From assembly GCA_000017645.1 (NCBI GenBank), contig CP000781.1, forward strand, positions 3,521,501-3,585,500: a DNA stretch of 64,000 bases. Reading direction: 5' to 3'. Positions within the stretch are counted from its first letter, which is position 1. Every line of letters begins with the position of its first letter. Made by a program: the position numbers and the translations under genes. Positions 59,641 through 64,000 of this stretch are shown here, in pieces. Origin of the DNA: Xanthobacter autotrophicus Py2 (GTDB taxonomy: Bacteria; Pseudomonadota; Alphaproteobacteria; Rhizobiales; Xanthobacteraceae). The notes under the pieces were generated by a model. The model did no database searches and was not told the origin of the DNA. It worked only from the letters and a program-made list of their open reading frames with translations.

Positions 59641-60843
59641 TCAGGCGCCGTAGATCCAGCCGTAGCGGTCCAGCAGGGCCGGGCCCTGGCGGCGCAGCAC
59701 CAGGTCGCGGGCGATCCGGGGCGCGCCGGAGAGGTGGTAGATCATGCCGTTGCGCCGCGCCTCGCCCTGGATGCGGGCGGTGCGGCCGCGCCGCTCGCTC
59801 TCATAGGCGCGCAGGGCGGCGGCGGCATCGCCCTCGCGGGTCAGCGCGCCGGCAAGGCTCGCCGCATCCTCGATGGCCTGCGCCGCGCCCTGGGCGAGGA
59901 AGGGCAGCATGGCATGGGCGGCATCGCCCAAGAGCGTGACGCGGCCGGAACCCCAGCGGGGCAGGGGATCGATGTCGTAGAGCCCCCAGCACAGGAAATG
60001 GGAGGCGCTTTCCAGGAGCGCGCGCACCTCGCCGGTCCAGGAGGCGAAGGCGGCATGCACGGCGGCGCTGTCGCCGGGCGCGCTCCAGCGGGCCACGGGC
60101 TCGGTCTGCTTCACGATGGCGACGAGGTTGAGCACCTCGCCGCCCTTCACCGGATAGACCACCAGATGGGCGTCGCGGCCGAGATAGAGCCGCACGTCGG
60201 GCGGATGGCGCGCCGGCACCGGCACGGTGGCGCGATAGGCAAGGCGCTGGGCGAAGACCGGCGGGTCCTTGACGCCGAGATGGGCGCGCACCGCAGAGCG
60301 CACGCCGTCGGCGCCGACGAGGATGTCGGCGCCATGGGCCAGCAGGGTGTCGCCCTGCTTCACCACCGCGCGAACGCCGCCGAAGGAGGGTTCCACCGCC
60401 GTCAGGTCGGAGCCGAGGGTCAGGATGGCGCCTGCCTCCCGGGCCGCATCGGCCAGCAGGTTCTGCAGGTCCGCCCGGTGCACCACGAGGAAGGGCGCGC
60501 CGTAGCGCGTCACCGCCGGTCCGTAATGGGCGCGGGTGATGGTGGCGCCGCTGCGCCCGTCGCGCACATCCAGGGAGCGCGGGGCCACCGCCACCTGCTC
60601 GAGGCGCTTCAGCAGGCCGAAATCGCGCAGGATGCGGGTGGCGTTGGGGGTGAGCTGGAGGCCGGCGCCGACCTCCTTCAGCTTCTTCGCCTGCTCCACC
60701 ACCTGCACCGTGAGGCCGGCGCGGGCCAGGGCGATGGCGGCGGCAAGCCCGCCGATTCCCGCCCCCACCACGACGGCACTGCGCGCCGCGCGGACGGGCT
60801 GTGGCCGAAAGGGGACAGGCGCGAAGGGAATGGGGTCGGCCAT
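59641..60843 (-). CDS. FAD-dependent aromatic-type monooxygenase
   Basis: A 400-residue group A flavin monooxygenase (salicylate/3-hydroxybenzoate hydroxylase-like). FAD loop VVVGAGIGGLAAAIALARAG (24-43), the second FAD/NAD motif VGADGVRSAVR, and GDAAHAMLPFLAQGAAQAIEDA near residue 300. It would hydroxylate an aromatic or heteroaromatic acid using NAD(P)H and oxygen. No ring-degradation genes are next to it; the zf-CHCC gene lies 45 bases upstream and may share its transcript. Confidence 0.9.
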   Translation of the reverse strand: MADPIPFAPVPFRPQPVRAARSAVVVGAGIGGLAAAIALARAGLTVQVVEQAKKLKEVGAGLQLTPNATRILRDFGLLKRLEQVAVAPRSLDVRDGRSGATITRAHYGPAVTRYGAPFLVVHRADLQNLLADAAREAGAILTLGSDLTAVEPSFGGVRAVVKQGDTLLAHGADILVGADGVRSAVRAHLGVKDPPVFAQRLAYRATVPVPARHPPDVRLYLGRDAHLVVYPVKGGEVLNLVAIVKQTEPVARWSAPGDSAAVHAAFASWTGEVRALLESASHFLCWGLYDIDPLPRWGSGRVTLLGDAAHAMLPFLAQGAAQAIEDAASLAGALTREGDAAAALRAYESERRGRTARIQGEARRNGMIYHLSGAPRIARDLVLRRQGPALLDRYGWIYGA

Positions 60844-60888
60844 GGCGGCATCCGGCTCCGCGCGGGGAGCCGGCGGATCAGCTTTCGG

Positions 60889-61146
60889 TCAGGCGGCGGT
60901 GGCCGCCGGGGTGTCGTGCCACTCGCACTCTTCCGGCTTGGCCGCGCCGGCGGCAAGGGCCGGGTTGTAGCGGTAGAGCGTGGAGCAATAGGGGCAGACC
61001 GCCTCGGTGTCGCCGCCGAGGTCGATGAAGATGTGCGGGTGGTCGAACGGCGGCTTGGCGCCCACGCACATGAATTCCTTGCTGCCCACCTCGATCAGGG
61101 TGACGCCGAGGTCGTTGCAGAAGTGGGGAATGCCGGTGTCCGCCAT
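60889..61146 (-). CDS. zf-CHCC zinc-finger protein (NDUFS6-like)
   Basis: An 85-residue protein matching the zf-CHCC family. The zinc ligands fit the spacing C27-x8-H36-x14-C51-x2-C54 (EFMCVG, FDHPHIFIDLGGDTEAVCPYCSTLYRY). It resembles the C-terminal part of mitochondrial complex I subunit NDUFS6. In alphaproteobacteria it is a small conserved protein, probably linked to complex I assembly. It is upstream of the FAD monooxygenase. Confidence 0.9.
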   Translation of the reverse strand: MADTGIPHFCNDLGVTLIEVGSKEFMCVGAKPPFDHPHIFIDLGGDTEAVCPYCSTLYRYNPALAAGAAKPEECEWHDTPAATAA

Positions 61147-61708
61147 GGTTCCGCCCGTGTGCGTTCAAAAAAGCGCCGCGACCTTAGCCTCTGATGCGCG
61201 CCGGTGAAAGACCCCGTGCCGCGGCAGATCGGCCATGGGTGTGGGAACCGGCGCCAGCTCGACGAGCGGTTTCGTCCGGGCTATCCTAACGCTAGGTGAA
61301 GAAGGGAGGGTCGTGTCCATGCAGCATTCCATGTCCGACGCGCCATCCCTCGCAAGGCTGGCCAATCCAAGGCTTGGCTACGGCTGGCTTGCCCGCGCCC
61401 CGTTTGGCCGCGTTCCGTCTGGTGCCGTTATCGGCGCGGGTGTGGCGCGCGGCGTTGTCCGGCGCACCCACCACACCGACGTCATTCCCAGGCGCCCGAT
61501 TTCCCGGCGGCCCCGCCGCTAGGCCGGCCCTCCTTCCAGCGCGCGTGGTCCGCCCCGCGCCGGCCTCCCGGCCGGCGGGGACAGTGACGCCCGCCCTTCC
61601 TCCGCCTCACCCGACGCGGCGCGCCCTGCGCCGCCTCTCCTTGTCCGAACCAGGGACCGGCCCTTCGCACATGCCTTGCGCATCATCGTGCGTGGTCGGG
61701 AACGTGTC
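61147..61708. other. Divergent intergenic region upstream of ABC exporter
   Basis: About 560 GC-rich bases between the zf-CHCC and ABC exporter genes. It includes a short near-palindrome CCTAACGCTAGG (61286-61297) and an open frame of 67 codons (61319-61522) that is Arg/Pro-rich without a clear ribosome site; it is not called as a gene. Promoters for both flanking genes should lie here but none stands out. Confidence 0.4.
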
Positions 61709-63508
61709 ATGTCGATCTTCCAGACCCACAAGCGCGGGGTGTCCTTCCGCGCCGTTTTCGCCTTCCTCCTCGGCCACTGGCGGCGCCGCAAGGGCGTGAT
61801 CGCCGCCACCGCCGCCGCCGTGCTCGTCGCGACGCTTGCGGAAGTGTTCGTGCCGCTGTTCGCCGGCCGGCTCATCGGCGCGCTCGCGCTCGCGGACCGG
61901 GAGGCGGCATGGCGGGCGGCGACGGCAGCCTTCCTCGCCATCGTGGTCCTCGGCGCAGTGATGGTCACCGCCCGGCATTTCACCTATGTCGTCCTCGTGC
62001 GGCTCACCCTGCGCATGATGTCGGACCTCGCGGCGGATGCTTTCGCCCGCGTCCAGCGCTTCTCGGCGGACTGGCATGCTAGCACGTTCGCCGGCTCCAC
62101 CGTGCGCAAGATCTCGCGCGGCATGTGGTCCCTCGACGTGCTCCACGACACGTTGCTGGTGGCGCTGTTCCCCTCCGTGGTGGCGCTGGCCGGATCGGCG
62201 ATCCTGCTCGGCCTCCACTGGCCGGTGATGGGCCTGGTGGTGGCAGTGGGCGCGGTGGCCTTCGTGACGCTGACGCTGGTGCTGTCGCTGAACTTCGTGG
62301 CGCCCGCCGCCCGCCTTTCCAATGCGTGGGACACCCGAGTCGGTGGCGTGCTGGCGGACGCGGTGGGCTGCAACGCGGTGGTGAAGGGCTTCGGCGCCGA
62401 GGCGCGGGAAGAGGCGCGGCTTGCCCGCGTGCTCGCCAAGTGGAACGGCCGCACCCGTCGGACCTGGATGGCGGGCACCTGGGCCGGCACGGCGCAGCTG
62501 ATGGCGCTGGTGGCGCTGCAGGCCTCCATCATCGGCACGGCGCTGATGCTGTGGCGGCAGGGCGCGGCGAGCGCGGGCGACATCGCCTATGTGCTCACCA
62601 CCTACCTCGTCGTGCATTCCTACCTGCGCGACATCGGCATGCATGTGCACAATCTCCAGCGCTCGCTCAACGAGCTGGAGGAGCTGGTGGAGATCCACCA
62701 GCAGAGCGTGGCCATTGCCGATGCGAGGGATGCCGTGCCGATCAAGGTGGTGGACGGGCGCATCGCCTTCGAGCACGTCACCTTCCACTATCGCGGCCAC
62801 GGAACGCCGCTGTTCGAGGACCTGAACGTCACCATCGACGGCGGCGAGCGGGTGGGCCTCGTGGGCCATTCCGGCTCGGGCAAGACCACGTTCGTGAAGC
62901 TGATCCAGCGCATGCACGATGTAACCTCGGGCCGGGTGAGCGTGGACGGGCAGGATGTGCGCGCGGTGACGCAGGGCTCGCTCCGGCGGGCCATCGCGGT
63001 GGTGCAGCAGGAGCCGGTGCTGTTCCACCGCTCGCTGATGGAGAACATCGCCTATGGCCGTCCCGATGCCTCCTTTACCGAGATTCGGCGGGCGGCGGAG
63101 CTGGCCAATGCCTCCGGCTTCATCGAGCGCATGCCGCGCGGCTACGGCACGCTGGTGGGCGAACGGGGGGTGAAGCTCTCCGGCGGCGAGCGCCAGCGCA
63201 TCGCCATCGCCCGCGCCTTCCTTGCGGATGCGCGCATCCTGATCCTGGACGAGGCCACTTCCAGCCTCGATTCGGAATCGGAGGCGGCCATCCAGGAGGC
63301 CATGGAGCGGCTGATGGTGGGGCGCACGACGCTGGTCATCGCCCACCGGCTGTCCACGGTGCGCTCGCTCGATCGCCTGCTGGTGTTCGACCGGGGGCGC
63401 ATCGTGGAGGAGGGCGACCATGATGCGCTGGTGCAGCGCGAGGGCGGCCTCTATCGCCGCCTGTTCGAGCGGCAGGCCATGGAGCTGGCCCGAGGGCTCG
63501 CGGCGTGA
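61709..63508 (+). CDS. ABC exporter, fused membrane and ATPase domains
   Basis: A 599-residue half-transporter of the ABCB/MsbA type. The N-terminal membrane domain (about 20-310) has six helices. The ATPase domain (about 345-595) has Walker A GHSGSGKTT, Q-loop VVQQEPVLFHRSLMENIAYG, signature LSGGERQRIAIARAF, Walker B ILILDEATSSLDSES and H-loop IAHRLSTVRSLDRLLVFD. ATG 61709 follows a GGGAA site. It works as a homodimer exporting lipid, drug or peptide; the substrate is unknown. Confidence 0.92.
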   Translation: MSIFQTHKRGVSFRAVFAFLLGHWRRRKGVIAATAAAVLVATLAEVFVPLFAGRLIGALALADREAAWRAATAAFLAIVVLGAVMVTARHFTYVVLVRLTLRMMSDLAADAFARVQRFSADWHASTFAGSTVRKISRGMWSLDVLHDTLLVALFPSVVALAGSAILLGLHWPVMGLVVAVGAVAFVTLTLVLSLNFVAPAARLSNAWDTRVGGVLADAVGCNAVVKGFGAEAREEARLARVLAKWNGRTRRTWMAGTWAGTAQLMALVALQASIIGTALMLWRQGAASAGDIAYVLTTYLVVHSYLRDIGMHVHNLQRSLNELEELVEIHQQSVAIADARDAVPIKVVDGRIAFEHVTFHYRGHGTPLFEDLNVTIDGGERVGLVGHSGSGKTTFVKLIQRMHDVTSGRVSVDGQDVRAVTQGSLRRAIAVVQQEPVLFHRSLMENIAYGRPDASFTEIRRAAELANASGFIERMPRGYGTLVGERGVKLSGGERQRIAIARAFLADARILILDEATSSLDSESEAAIQEAMERLMVGRTTLVIAHRLSTVRSLDRLLVFDRGRIVEEGDHDALVQREGGLYRRLFERQAMELARGLAA

Positions 63509-63514
63509 AATGAG

Positions 63515-63543
63515 GGGGCGGCGCGCGGGTGCCGCCCCTTTTT
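63515..63543 (+). terminator. Rho-independent terminator of ABC exporter
   Basis: Stem GGGGCGGC / GCCGCCCC with an 8-base loop, then TTTTT, 6 bases past the stop. Confidence 0.85.
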
Positions 63544-63551
63544 GCGAGGTC

Positions 63552-64000
63552 CTACTGGTCCACCACGCACACCAGCTCGTGCCGGCCGTCCGCCAGCACC
63601 CGGCGGGTGAGGCGGTCCGACAGGCGGGTCATCAGCCGCAGGACGATGCCGTTCATCACCGCGTCCTCGTCCACCTCCGGGTCCAGGCTGGGAGCGGGGC
63701 CCGCCTCCAGGGGCCGGCCGGCCCAGGTGAAGGCCAGTTTCAGCTGGTGCTCGTCGAAGGTCGCCGCCACCTCCACCGCCCCCTCGACAAGGGCGGGGGC
63801 ACTGGTGCTGAATTCTTCCGCCAGCTGCACCAGGCGGGCGACGGCATCGGCGCGGGCGCCTTCCACGCCGCCGGTGTCCAGCAGGAAGGGACGCAGGGTT
63901 GAAAATCCGGTCCCGGGCTCCCAGTGCGTCCGGAGCGTGGTGCGCCGGCCGATGCGGAACAGGGCATTCAGCGCCAGCGCCGTGAACAGGCCGAGGATCA
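63552..64000 (-). CDS. C-terminal part of a membrane protein, cut by window end
   Basis: Reading frame on the minus strand that is open to the window edge and ends at 63552. The visible 149 residues begin with the end of a hydrophobic helix (ILGLFTALALNALFRIGRR), then a soluble domain (TTLRTHWEPGTGFSTLRPF, FDEHQLKLAFTWAGRPLEAGP, RHELVCVVDQ). The helix end resembles that of nucleobase:cation symporter-2 (xanthine/uracil) permeases, some of which carry a soluble tail, but this is only a guess. The start lies outside the window. Confidence 0.55.
   Translation of the reverse strand, partial: ILGLFTALALNALFRIGRRTTLRTHWEPGTGFSTLRPFLLDTGGVEGARADAVARLVQLAEEFSTSAPALVEGAVEVAATFDEHQLKLAFTWAGRPLEAGPAPSLDPEVDEDAVMNGIVLRLMTRLSDRLTRRVLADGRHELVCVVDQ

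Noticed and set aside
61319..61522. Possible small gene of 67 codons before the ABC exporter
   Set aside because: Arg/Pro-rich composition, no ribosome site and no recognisable motif; left as intergenic.

Overview
The window is chromosomal DNA from a high-GC alphaproteobacterium. Several things point to the order Hyphomicrobiales, most likely a Xanthobacteraceae-type methylotroph or autotroph relative, though this placement is an inference. They are: Irr-type (ICE) iron operators, a textbook sigma-EcfG stress promoter, a DUF3126 gene beside cysE, a QueE with the CX14CX2C radical-SAM motif, and a short GC-rich palindromic interspersed repeat of the kind common in this order. There is no rRNA, prophage, transposase gene or CRISPR array. 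One tRNA is present, tRNA-Val(CAC).

Layout. 1-3.7 kb: a PhoP/PhoQ-like two-component pair, a small lipoprotein and a universal stress protein. 3.7-14.2 kb: the most distinctive block, a methylated-amine cluster. It holds a dimethylamine monooxygenase set (dmmA, dmmB, dmmC), the DUF1989-GcvT fusion dmmD, an APC permease, and, in line with dmmD, a flavin reductase and an acyl-CoA-dehydrogenase-like flavoprotein that lacks the usual catalytic carboxylate. A second GcvT-family protein is transcribed divergently. 14.2-18.4 kb: a ring-cleaving-type VOC protein, a lipoprotein alpha/beta hydrolase, queE-queD and an NADPH-FMN reductase. 18.4-26.2 kb: an iron-acquisition block of imelysin, multicopper oxidase, DUF1111 dihaem protein, a second imelysin-like protein and DUF1513, facing a divergent FTR1 permease across an intergenic region with GAA-N3-TTC operators. 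26.3-29.6 kb: molybdate regulator ModE converging on ModABC. 29.8-40.6 kb: DedA protein, RhlE-like helicase, IF-1, DUF2165, DUF3126, serine acetyltransferase, hydrolase, and a nitrate/sulfonate-type ABC importer. 40.3-48 kb: cold-shock protein, L,D-transpeptidase, hydrolase, exported unknowns, EcfG-driven stress genes (small hydrophilic protein and DUF892 ferritin-like protein), tRNA-Val, phosphoglycolate phosphatase, ribose-5-phosphate isomerase and DUF2059. 48-64 kb: a large GT2 glycosyltransferase, glutathione reductase, SHOCT protein, Bcr/CflA drug exporter, class II DAHP synthase, DUF3616, an orphan amino-acid-type binding protein, GNAT, FAD monooxygenase, zf-CHCC protein, ABC exporter and a partial membrane protein.

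How the genes work together. In the amine block DmmABC would remove one methyl group from dimethylamine as formaldehyde, and the GcvT-type proteins could pass one-carbon units to tetrahydrofolate. The ACAD-like protein and flavin reductase look like a two-component flavin oxygenase integrated into this pathway, perhaps releasing dimethylamine or a related amine from a larger substrate. This part is the best candidate for an undescribed system. The iron block combines periplasmic imelysins, a copper oxidase and a c-type dihaem protein with an FTR1 permease, which together suggest oxidative high-affinity iron uptake under Irr control.

A second observation concerns a ~198 bp palindromic repeat present twice (33490-33688 and 51876-52072). 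The second copy is bracketed by a perfect 14 bp direct repeat that overlaps the stop codon of the neighbouring gene, as if a MITE-like element had inserted there.
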